Source: Stramonita haemastoma
Taxonomy: Eukaryota > Mollusca > Gastropoda > Neogastropoda > Muricidae
Direction: 5' to 3'
DNA: 12,500 bases
Assembly: GCA_030674155.1 (NCBI GenBank)
Contig: JASPKP010005258.1
Coordinates: 1 to 12,500 of the forward strand
The translations under genes were made by a program, and so were the position numbers. The notes under the pieces were generated by a model, which saw nothing but the letters and a program-made list of their open reading frames with translations, did no database searches and was not told where the DNA came from. Shown piece by piece: positions 1 through 7,473 of the stretch (the stretch's first letter is position 1; every line of letters starts with the position of its first letter).

Positions 1-8
1 ACTGGAAC

Positions 9-282
9 GTGTCAGATCAGGCCTAGAGACCCAGTGTCAGATCAGGCCTAGAGACCCAGTGTCAGATCAGGCCTAGAGATCCAGTGTCAGATCAGGCCTA
101 GAGATCCAGTGTCAGATTAGGCCTAGAGACTCAGTATCAGATCAGTACTATAGACCCAGTGTCAGATCAGTACTACAGACCCAGTGTCAGATCAGTACTA
201 CAGACCCAGTGTCAGATCAGTCTATAGACCCAGTGTCAGATCAGTTCTATAGACCCAGTGTCAGATCAGTTCTATAGACCCC
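9..282. repeat. 25-bp minisatellite, about 11 copies
   Basis: Direct repeats start with GTGTCAGATCAG and recur every 25 bases, with one 24-base unit. The first five units carry AGGCCTAGAGAC or AGGCCTAGAGAT. The later units change to AGTACTATAGAC, AGTACTACAGAC, AGTCTATAGAC and finally AGTTCTATAGAC, so variants are ordered along the array rather than mixed. The array may begin left of the window. There is no unique spacer between units, so it is a tandem repeat and not a CRISPR. No coding potential is seen. Confidence 0.95.
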
Positions 283-796
283 TTACTATTTATCACAGCT
301 GAACACTAACTAGTTTTAAATTTTGTGATTTAAGACACATTCATATTGCTGTTTTCTCAACCAAGAACATTATTGAAAATTTCACATGGAATTGTGATCA
401 AAATCTTTTTGATTGGTACACACATATATTTTACCAGACAAACTACTTCTGCTCTAACATTTTCACCAAAGAGTCATTACAATAATACATGTATTGGGTT
501 TGCAAACATAAAGTACGACACTATAACACATCACGTAATACAAACATATAGCTGCTATATTGCTGTCAGGAGAACGGTTTTTTTTCAGAGGCAGCATAAT
601 TATCAGAACGTACCGGTGAAGTTTTGACAATGTGTTTAGGTTTCCACCATGTTTATATTAATTGGAAGCCATTTTAAAATGAAAATTAAAATTTCATGTG
701 CACCCTATGTTCCAATTTTTCCATTTTGTACTTGTATTTCAATTCGTATATGAAGATATCAATAATGGGTTTAGTTTGGCTATGTCGACATTTGAA
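283..796. other. AT-rich stretch with no recognisable gene
   Basis: This stretch of about 510 bases is AT-rich. It contains a 93-codon open frame on the plus strand (346-627) that shows no motif, no domain-like pattern and no splice context that I can defend. I see no repeat family, RNA gene or promoter here. It may be unique intergenic or intronic sequence, or a very old repeat. Confidence 0.6.
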
Positions 797-1108
797 TTGG
801 GGATGGGATAGCTTCGTGGTCAGAGCCCTCGCTCTCCCCAACCAAGGTTAAGCAGCGTGGAGCCGGGTTGCCAATTGGATGGGTGACCGTTTGCGTGCCT
901 TGGCTACAGTACAGTTCCCCCAGTTCTCCCAGCTGTAAATGGGTACCTGCCCTCTTTAGGGTCAGGGAAGGTAAAGCAGCGAGGGAGAAGAAATGGGCGC
1001 CGCCCTCAATATGCTGGCCCCTAGAGAAGCTGAGGTCTCTGACACCTGGCTCCCCTACAACCACACAGGTTATGAGACACCTCTAGGTTTTTTTTGTTTT
1101 ACCCTTGT
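797..1108 (+). mobile_element. 5S rRNA-derived SINE (SINE3-like)
   Basis: The head matches the internal promoter region of eukaryotic 5S rRNA. GTTAAGCA lies at 847-854 and TTGGATGGGTGACCG at 875-889, separated by exactly 20 bases as in 5S rRNA. Over the 43 bases 847-889 I count about 36 matches to a generic animal 5S sequence, without gaps. These blocks correspond to the A-box side and the C box bound by TFIIIA. Upstream, around 806-830, the sequence reads more like a tRNA A-box region (TAGCTTCGTGGTCAGAGC), so the head could be chimeric. The body, about 890-1085, is not 5S. It recurs inverted at 8835-9004, which shows that it is a dispersed element. The 3' end runs into a T-rich tail near 1087-1102. 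5S-derived SINEs (SINE3) are known in fish and some other animals. Family membership is inferred. Confidence 0.75.
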
Positions 1109-1436
1109 AGTATTTTCCAGGCAGTACTGTTCAGTCAAGCTTCGTCAGTCTCTGTAGATTGCATTTCACTGAATGATACAATTTCAACAGTGACAGACGA
1201 TTTCTCACCATCTTCTCCTGTGATGTCTTTTGCACTTTTTTTTATTATTAAAAACTCTCAGTTCATTCATTAGTTCTGAGCAGAGCAAAACATTCAGACT
1301 GCTCCACCCCAGGGACAGCCACAAACAAGAACAGTACCACCCATGTTTTACAATGTTCTTGTTTGCATTTGTACTTTTGGGCCTGTAGCAGTGGCTTTTT
1401 TTAACCGAATTGTGCTTTGTTGCTATGGGTTATGTT
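1109..1436. other. Unassigned spacer with a 12-bp inverted repeat
   Basis: No gene is seen. The one notable structure is a perfect inverted repeat: CAAACAAGAACA at 1322-1333 pairs with TGTTCTTGTTTG at 1354-1365 across a 20-base loop. Short T-runs occur near 1230-1245. I cannot assign the hairpin to a transposon end or a regulatory RNA. Confidence 0.5.
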
Positions 1437-1560
1437 ATGTGTGCTAAATGTGTTGTACCTAAAACCTCTGGGTTTTTTTTTATCTTATCCAAAAGACTAG
1501 CACCCAGACAACCACCCAAGGTCTAGTATTTGGGTCAAATGTTGGGGTTTAAACAGGGAT
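1437..1560 (-). mobile_element. Fragment of the tRNA-derived SINE (central domain)
   Basis: The plus strand carries an ACCTCTGGGTTT-like block followed by TCTTATCCAAAAGACTAG (from about 1488). It parallels GCCTCGGTTTACAG then TCTCATCCAAAAGACT at 6078-6105 in the clearer SINE copy, in the same orientation. The flanking ACCCAGACAACCACCCAAGG resembles sequence I associate with mollusc SINEs just beyond this block. The copy is diverged, has no recognisable tRNA-like head and abuts the RTE fragment that starts near 1565. Confidence is moderate because only short blocks match. Confidence 0.4.
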
Positions 1561-1564
1561 GCAT

Positions 1565-2640
1565 TACCTGTGGACCAGCAATTTACAGGGCAGAGGATTA
1601 CCATCCGTCTGAAGGCTCACCTAGAACATCACCATCACACAAGCCTATGATCCAACAACTGACTATGTCAATGACGGCATTGAAGACTTCTACAATCAAC
1701 TTTAGGAGGTCATAAACCAGACATCAAAGAAAAACATCATTGTAGTTCAGGACGACTGGAATGCAGAGATAGGATCAAAGGGCAACGAGAATTTGAAAGA
1801 GAAATGTGACAAATACTGCAACCCTGAGACCAGTGAAAGAGGCTCCTAGACTCTGCAAGCATTAGAGGTGATGAACACATTTGGTCCACACAACCCATCT
1901 AGACACTAGACATGGCCCATCCCAGGAGGAGATTGTCACGGTGAAATAGGCTACATCATGGTCAAATGTCCCTTCGAATCAAGTGTCAATATTAAAAAGA
2001 CCAGTTTTCCAGGAGCAGAAACAGAAAGTGACCATGAGCTTTTGATGATGACTTTCAGATCACCTCAAGATGATTGCAAGGCAATGTAAGGATCAAGTTC
2101 AAGCTTAAGAAACTCAAGGATCCAAACATAGTAGAAACTGTCCAAGCCACAATAGGAGGAAAATCTGACCCACCCCTTGTTCTTGACAACTAAGACACCA
2201 AGGCAGATACCTTGATCAACAGCTTCACCCCTGCTGTGACTGAAACAGCCAACAATATCCTTGGTAAACACCGACCAACAAAGAAGCCTTTTGTCACAGA
2301 AGACATGATAAAGCTGTGCAACAAACACAGATAAGTGAAGCAAAGGAAAAATGAGGATAAAGGTGCAGTACTATAAAGAGAATCCAATCAATAAACTAAA
2401 AAAAAATGCATGAGGAAAGAAAAGGAGACATGGATTGAAGAACAATAGAAAAGTATATTTCAAAAAAACCTGCAGAAAAACACTAGCAATTAAACCTACC
2501 AGCTTGTGAAAGACCTGACAAGCTCAAAACAAGAGAGAACTAATACTATCCAAGCATATCAGGGAAATGTCTCACATAAGAAGAATGACACATTGTTCAA
2601 GAGGAAATAGGACTACAATAAAGCCCAAATCACTTGTAAA
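1565..2640 (+). mobile_element. Decayed RTE-type LINE, endonuclease to RT linker
   Basis: This is a remnant of a non-LTR retrotransposon ORF of the RTE / craniofacial development protein 2-like class. Read across frameshifts and stops, it gives AYDPTTDYVNDGIEDFYNQL near 1643-1702, then NIIVVQDDWNAEIG with the DWNA endonuclease block at 1754-1765. The SDH catalytic motif follows at 2027-2035 (GAETESDHE), and then the linker TAVTET-like segment TPAVTETANNILGKH near 2227-2270. A final segment reads QLVKDLTSSKQERTN near 2500-2545. The same linker order is found in the minus-strand element at 10598-11472, so the two belong to one family. The N-terminus of the endonuclease and the whole reverse transcriptase are missing. 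Many stops make it a dead copy. It is followed directly by a 34-bp minisatellite. Confidence 0.85.
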
Positions 2641-2644
2641 TTAG

Positions 2645-3358
2645 AGCGGGAGATGGCAACAAATCACTTGTTACTTAGGGCGGGAGATGGCGACAAATCA
2701 CTTGTTACTTAGGGAGATGGCGACAAATCACTTGTTATCAAGGCAGGAGATGACCACTAATAACTCGCTACTTAGGGCGGGAGATGGTGACAAATGCCTC
2801 ATTACATATGGCGGAGATGTGACAAATGTACCATTACATAGGGCGGAGATGGTGCAAATGCGCATTAGGCAGGAGAAAGTGATAAATGCCTCATTACATA
2901 GAGCGGGAAGGTGATAAATGTCTCATTACATAGAGCGGGAGAAGGTGATAAATGTCTCATTACATAGAGGAAGGTGATAATGTCTCTCTAGAGGGAGAGG
3001 TGATAAATGTCTCATTACATAGAGCGGGAGAAGGTGATAAATGTTCTTACTAAGGAGAAGGTGATAATGTCTCATTACATAGGCGGGAGATGGTGACAAA
3101 TGCCTCATTACATAGGGCGGGAGATGGTGAATATGCCTCATTACATAGGCGGGAGAGGTACAAATGCTCATTACATAGGCGGGAGATGGTGACAAATGCC
3201 ACATTGTTTAAGGTGAGAGATAGTGACAAATGCCTCATTGTTTCTAGTGGGAGATGACCACTAATAACTGTTGCTTAGGGCGAGAGATGCCGTCAAATGA
3301 CTGTTACTTAGGACGGGAGCTGGTGACAAATGACTGTTACTAGGGTGGATATGGCGAT
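2645..3358. repeat. 34-bp minisatellite, about 20 copies
   Basis: The unit has the form GGGAGATGGTGACAAATGCC followed by TCATTACATAGGGC. The exact 34-base period can be measured between GGGAGA at 3085 and 3119. Left-hand units carry AATCACTTGTTACTTAGGG, central units ATAAATGTCTCATTACATAG and right-hand units again TGACTGTTACTTAGG, so outer and inner subtypes are nested. Several units have small deletions. The repeat produces open frames up to 92 codons on the minus strand (repeating YVMRHLSPSP). Because 34 is not a multiple of three, the frame shifts at each unit and these are not genes. The array fills the gap between two RTE fragments of opposite orientation. Confidence 0.93.
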
Positions 3359-3364
3359 AAGTGA

Positions 3365-3968
3365 GACACCAGACTTCCCTATCCTTCCAGTCTCCACTGT
3401 TGCTAGGCATCAGGCCTATCTTCAAGGACCAGGGTGATAGTTTTCTTGGTTGCGTTGTCCATGATGTTTTCAAGTTTGTCATAAACACTTCTACTTCTTC
3501 ACGGCTGTGGTGTAATGTGAGTGTGTACACATGGATGATGCTGATGTTCTTTGGCTTTGCAGACACAGGGATGGAGAGGAGTCTGCTGGAAACAGGAGCA
3601 CAGCTGATGATGCACCCAGCTACTTCTTTGCTGACAAGGAAGGCTGCTCCATGGTGGTGTTTTGTTTCTTCTCCACTGTACCAGATCTTGTGGCCATCTT
3701 CTGTTGTGGATTCTCCCAGTCCTGTCCACCTCACTTAGGAAAGTCAGAGACTGTCCATGTGGAATATCTCTAGAACATGCTCAAGTTCTTTCATTTTTCC
3801 ACAGGTGTGCATGGGGCGAACATTCCATGTCCCTATGGTAATTTGTTCTGTTGGCAGTTTGAAGGTAAAATCGGCACCAATGGCACGCCTCTCACCTGAT
3901 TAATCTTTGTGACCTGTAGTGGATGGTGGGTCATTGTTAATCAAGGCCTCCATCCACGGATCCAGCAT
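3365..3968 (-). mobile_element. RTE-type LINE fragment, N-terminal endonuclease
   Basis: On the minus strand the sequence reads through the start of an RTE-type apurinic/apyrimidinic endonuclease. It has LDPWMEALINNDPPST upstream (about 3960-3910), then ITIGTWNVRP, EVRWTGLGESTTEDGHKIWY-like sequence, GAAFLVSKEVAGCIISC, RLLSIPVSAKPKNISIIHVY and a degenerate D-W-N block (PRKLSPWSLKIGLMP) near 3425-3395. The G-T-W-N-V and E-x-R-W blocks are typical of the family. Reading frame is broken by stops near 3747-3757 and by a frameshift before the D-W-N block. The longest open remnant is about 3734-3370, 120 codons. The copy stops at the edge of the minisatellite and lacks the later endonuclease and the reverse transcriptase. 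Its 5' end lies beside TGTTG simple repeats. It is non-functional. Confidence 0.87.
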
Positions 3969-3970
3969 CA

Positions 3971-4029
3971 TGTGTGTTGTGTTGTGTTGTGTCCTTTGTG
4001 TCCTTTCTGTGGGCTAAGGGGTATTCCTT
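3971..4029. repeat. TGTTG microsatellite plus a 29-bp dispersed motif
   Basis: A short run of GTGTT pentamers (3971-3992) is followed by TCCTTTCTGTGGGCTAAGGG and GTATTCCTT at 4001-4029. The same 29-base motif recurs at 5718-5746 and 5824-5852, each time beside GTGTT-type repeats. I cannot name the family. Confidence 0.7.
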
Positions 4030-4124
4030 CTTGTCTCGTGCCCTAAAGAATCCGGCTTTGGTTTTCATCTAATTTTATGTGCGATTGATGTGGTTTTCCC
4101 ACAACTCGATGCCCACCCTGGGTT

Positions 4125-4279
4125 GGTACTAATGATCAATAGGATTAATATAGCGCCATATCTCGTAAAAACAAATATAAATCAAAGCACTTGCACTCAA
4201 CGTGTTCTCACACATGCAACCAATAACAATTGATAGTTATAACAAATTCAATGCGCGTGCACACACACCACACACATCA

Positions 4280-4326
<47 letters not shown>

Positions 4327-5560
4327 ACACACACACACACACACACAACCACACACACACACACATGGTTATACATTTTGGCAGAATGATGGAGATTTCC
4401 GCAGTTGGAAGCAGGGATAGCTATGAGATGAAACAGGAGGGGAAAATCTTAGCTTTGAAATAAATATGTCTTGAGGCTGGATTTAAAAGTTTCATAAGTA
4501 GGCTTTTTATGAAGGGAGAGAGTGATATCATTCCAGATCACTGGACCAGAAACAGGGAAAGAGCTACGGGCCAAGGGTGGATTGGTTGAATCTAGGTACT
4601 CGTAAGCACAGGGTATCTGCAGCAGAGCGGAGTGAGCGAGAAGGAAGTGTACAGGTGAAGACATTCACAGAGGTAGGATGGTGCTGTTTTGTGGAGACAT
4701 TTATAACTGAGGTACTGATCATAGAGTTTACTCTCTGTGGCACAGGCAGCCAGTGGAGGGATTGCAAGAGAGGAATAATGTGCTCAGACTTTTTCTGAGG
4801 ACCAGTCGAGCTGCAGAGTTTTGTATATGTTGAAGGGAGTGGAGAGATGATGCTGGCAGACCACCCTAAAGAGAATTGCAATAGTGCAGACGTGAAAGAA
4901 TCAGAGATGTGACGAGTTTGGATGTTGCATCGGTGAACAAATACTTCCGAAATACACCAATACGCTGTAATTGATGGTAACATGACTGGTAGGTCTGGGT
5001 GATGAATTTTTGCATGGATGCTATGTTGTGTTGGTAACGACCCATAGATACTTGACAGCAGTGGCTAGAGGGATTGACAAATTGCCGAATTCTATTGAAG
5101 CTGTTGTGATGGAAGACAGTTTGTGTTTGGTGCTTACAGGCATTGCTTCGGTTTTATCTGCATTTAGCAGTAGCTTGTTTTGTGTCATCCAGTTTGAGAT
5201 ATCTTGAAGGCACTAGGACATATTTGTCAAGAGAGAATGCAGATTTTCAGGAGATTACTGCTCTGGATCTGAGAGTCATCGCATAAAAATGATGGTTGAT
5301 TTGATGAGGGTTCCTTGTATGTGACAGTGGAGCAGTGTATAGAATGAAAAGAACAGGGTCCAGAACTGATCCCTGCAGGACTACACATTCCAGTTTGGCA
5401 GATATTGATTGAATCTTGTTTACTGCAACCGTTTGTAATGGGTCTGTAAGGTACGAACTAAACCAGGTGAGGGCTGTGTCTTGAATACAAAGGGCGGGAG
5501 AGAAGAATTGAATGGTCTATAGTGTCGAAGGCTGACCTTATTGTTGATCAGCGTCGATAC
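4125..5560 (-). mobile_element. CR1/L2-type LINE, 3' half with 3' UTR
   Basis: Reading the minus strand from about 5560, palm block A appears as FDTIDHSILLSR. IQDTALTWFSSYLTDPLQTV, then the VPQGSVLGP block (seen as VLQGSVLDPVLFILYTAPLS), and HHFYA follow. The aspartate pair is present but one base out of frame (5265-5290). The thumb and C-terminus follow: HIIPLLQSLHWLPVPQRVN and TLPSRSLRSAADT (about 4780-4640), then FPVSGPVIWNDITLSLHK and FKSSLKTYLFQS near 4560-4455. The 3' UTR runs through a TG microsatellite and ends in ATGGCGCTATATTAATCCTA (about 4165-4143), the type of tail I know from L2-like LINEs. Several frameshifts and stops make it inactive. The 5' part (endonuclease and any ORF1) is absent, as in a 5'-truncated copy. 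Confidence 0.9.
4260..4366. repeat. CA microsatellite inside the LINE 3' UTR
   Basis: This is an almost pure CA dinucleotide run with a few CCA interruptions. It lies between the LINE stop region and the LINE terminal tail, so it is probably part of that element's 3' UTR. Frames reading HTHTHT on the plus strand are artefacts of the repeat. Confidence 0.97.
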
Positions 5561-5650
5561 AAGGAAGGACAGTAGAGCTGATTTTATACTCCATTTCAAT
5601 CTGTATATTGTTGCACAGTTTTATTCTGAGATGTAAAATTTGAGGAGGTG

Positions 5651-5706
5651 ACAGCCCCGATGTGGCATGTAGCGGGGCTGTAAAGAACATGATTGGATTG
5701 GATTGG
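5651..5706 (+). other. Hairpin followed by ATTGG tail, possible retroelement 3' end
   Basis: ACAGCCCCG at 5651-5659 pairs perfectly with CGGGGCTGT at 5673-5681 across a 13-base loop. Ten bases later comes GATTGGATTGGATTGG (5691-5706), a short pentamer tail. A stem-loop followed by short tandem repeats is a common 3' end for LINEs and for the SINEs that borrow their machinery. No matching body is recognised upstream (5561-5650), so this is an inference from structure alone. Confidence 0.45.
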
Positions 5707-5717
5707 TGTCCCTCATA

Positions 5718-5890
5718 TCCTTTCTGTGGGAAAAGGGGTATTCCTTGTGCTGTGTCTTGTTATGTTGTGCTGTGTTGTGTTATGTTGTGCCGTGTTGTGT
5801 TGTGCTGTGCTGTGTTTTTCATGTCCTATCTGTGGGCTAAGGGGTATTCCTTGTTGAGCTGTGTTGTGTTGTGTTGTATTGTGCTGTTTA
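5718..5890. repeat. TGTTG-rich simple sequence with two 29-bp motifs
   Basis: Two copies of the motif TCTGTGGGCTAAGGGGTATT (first copy with AAA for CTA) start at 5718 and 5824, 106 bases apart. Each is followed by degenerate GTGTT and GTGCT pentamers (5752-5816 and 5856-5884). The plus strand is almost free of adenine in the pentamer parts. No gene is present. Confidence 0.75.
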
Positions 5891-5939
5891 TTTTTATTTG
5901 TTTATGCTATTCTTTTATATGAGGATAATGGGATAAGCA

Positions 5940-6225
5940 CTCATGTGCTTTTTTCATCCAGTCCCCGTGTGTATGCAGTTGTGTAAATATTGTCATCTGC
6001 TCCCACCGGCACACAATGGAAAAGCGGAACAGATTTAATGTGTGCGCAAGATGTTCTGCGTGCGTTTGCACACGGGGCCTCGGTTTACAGTCTCATCCAA
6101 AAGACTTTTGGTGAGTGTGGAGTCAGCACTGATATGTTAACTCCAGGTGAAAAAAAAACCCTCCAACGGAATCGAACTCGGGTCTCAAATTGCCAGCGCA
6201 ATCTTGCCTGATCCTCTGTTTGCTT
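5940..6225 (-). mobile_element. tRNA-derived SINE, copy on minus strand
   Basis: On the minus strand a tRNA-like head carries GAGTTCGATTCC (about 6180-6169), which fits the polymerase III B box. Upstream GCAAGATTGCGCTGG is a worn A-box region. A T-run follows, and then the central domain: GATGAGACTGTAAACCGAGG near 6096-6077 and the 20-base block complementary to 6044-6063. That 20-base block is identical in the copy at 10355-10374. Similarity to that copy continues through GATGACAA to about 5960. The 3' end then differs (AAAAAAGCACATGAGTGCTT) and no terminal domain like that at 10500-10570 is seen. It is flanked by TGTTG repeats on the head side. Confidence 0.78.
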
Positions 6226-6232
6226 GCTGTTC

Positions 6233-6346
6233 GCTGTCTGTTTGCTGTGTGTTGTGTTGTGTTGTGCTGTGTTGTGTTGCTTGTGTCTGTGTGTTGTGCT
6301 TGTTGTTGTGCGTGTGTTGTGCGTGTTGTGCTGTGTTTGCTGTGTC
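6233..6346. repeat. TGTTG/TGTGT simple repeat
   Basis: Degenerate GTGTT, GCTGT and GTGTG units run on the plus strand, with very low adenine content. Open frames here (CCVVLCC-like) are repeat artefacts. It separates the minus-strand SINE from the C-rich array region. Confidence 0.85.
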
Positions 6347-6449
6347 CTTAGTCCTTTCTCACACACCTTCAGCCCGCCGCAGAAAACGAGGGACCAGGTG
6401 TGGGTGGAAAAAGTCCTGGAGCCAGTGGTGTCAGGTGAGGACCAGGCTC

Positions 6450-6502
6450 TCTGTCTGCCCAAATAAGGGCACTGCTGCCAGAGAGTCAAAGGTTCAACCC
6501 TA
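6450..6502 (+). other. Possible tRNA-like SINE head
   Basis: GGTTCAACCC at 6491-6500 fits a polymerase III B box. TGCCCAAATAAG starting at 6456 is a poor A-box candidate about 35 bases upstream, the spacing found in tRNA genes. The intervening CACTGCTGCCAGAGAGTC resembles an anticodon-arm region. No SINE body follows, because the sequence passes straight into the C-rich array. It could be a truncated SINE or chance similarity. Confidence 0.35.
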
Positions 6503-6504
6503 CT

Positions 6505-7255
6505 GACCTTACCACCACCCTGACATACGCCCTCCAACAACACCCCTGACCTGAACCGTACACCCCAACAACACCCCTGACACACCCCAACAACACCCCT
6601 GACCTACACCTACACCCAATAACACCCCTGATCTGACCGTACACCCAACAACCCCCTGATGACACCCCAACAACACCCTGACCACCTGTACACCCAACAC
6701 ACCCTGACTGACCCCCGTACACCCCAACAACACCCCTGATCTGACACCCTAAACACCCTGACAACACCTGTACACCCAAAACACCCCTGATCTGACACCC
6801 TGTACACCCCAACAACACCCTGACCTGACACCCTGTACACCCAACAACACCCCTGACACACCCAAAACACCCCTGACCTGACACTGTACACCCCAACAAC
6901 ACCCCTGACTGACACCTGTACACCCCAACAACACCCTGACCTGACGCCTGTACACCCAACAACACCCCTAACCTGACACCCCGTACACCCCAACAACACC
7001 CCTGACTGACACCCCTAACCACCCCAACAACACCCCTAACCTGACGCCCCGTACACCCCAACAACACCCCTGACCTGACGCCCCGTACACCCCAACAACA
7101 CCCCTACTGACCGTACACCCCAACAACACCCCTGACCTGACACAGCCGTACACCCAACAACACCCCTGACCTGACCCCGTACACCCCAACAACACCCTGA
7201 CCTGACACTATGCACACCCCAACAACACCCTGACCTGAGCTTACACCAACAACAT
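6505..7255. repeat. C-rich 34-bp minisatellite, about 25 copies
   Basis: The unit has the form CAACAACACCCCTGACCTGA followed by CACCCCGTACACCC. The 34-base period is exact at 7025, 7059 and 7093. Shorter units of 26-32 bases occur where segments are deleted, especially in the left half. The plus strand has few G residues and the minus strand few C residues. The unit has no stop codon in several minus-strand frames, so long frames up to 193 codons appear (repeats of LLGCTG and GVVGVYG). They drift through all frames because 34 is not a multiple of three, and they are not accepted as genes. The array ends in diverged units near 7220-7255. Confidence 0.95.
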
Positions 7256-7427
7256 CGTAAATTTGTGCGGAAGAGCCCCTCTTCACAGTGACTACTATTG
7301 TGAAAAAAAGGCGCTTCCCGACAAATGGATATAAGAACCACACACTCGAAATCACAATTATATTGATTAGAAAAAGATGGTTTTATATGAACAAAGACAC
7401 ACAGAGAGACAGGTCACGCCTGCACAA
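7256..7427. other. Short unassigned spacer between repeats
   Basis: This is about 170 bases with no gene or recognised repeat. It contains a run of seven A residues near 7302-7308 and a generally AT-rich middle. Confidence 0.5.
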
Positions 7428-7433
7428 ACACCA

Positions 7434-7473
<40 letters not shown>

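Noticed and set aside
9..282. CRISPR-like array
   Set aside because: The units are contiguous 25-bp tandem repeats without spacers, and the window is animal-like DNA.
346..627. 93-codon open frame on the plus strand
   Set aside because: No domain, signal or composition pattern is seen, and such a length is ordinary for AT-rich sequence by chance. No splice sites or homologous copy support it.
842..890. Functional 5S rRNA gene
   Set aside because: Only the promoter half of 5S is present. The 5' and 3' arms that form the closing helix are absent and replaced by the SINE body.
780..1086. Protein-coding frames over the 5S-like element
   Set aside because: Both strands are open only by chance. 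The sequence is a SINE with a body repeated at 8835-9004.
2926..3238. Open frames of 62 and 92 codons on the minus strand
   Set aside because: They are translations of the 34-bp minisatellite and repeat the same peptide with frame slips.
3361..3773. Plus-strand frames of 125 and 80 codons
   Set aside because: They are shadows of the minus-strand RTE endonuclease, whose motifs are clear.
3365..3968. A host craniofacial development protein gene
   Set aside because: Matches of this kind are RTE retrotransposon ORFs with a common mis-annotation. This copy has stops and is truncated.
4202..4463. His/Thr-repeat proteins
   Set aside because: They are direct translations of the CA microsatellite.
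4577..5207. Plus-strand frames of 73 and 65 codons
   Set aside because: They are opposite the CR1/L2-type reverse transcriptase on the minus strand.
6486..7341. Series of minus-strand frames up to 193 codons
   Set aside because: They are translations of the C-rich array in all three frames. The unit length is not a multiple of three and there is no conserved frame.
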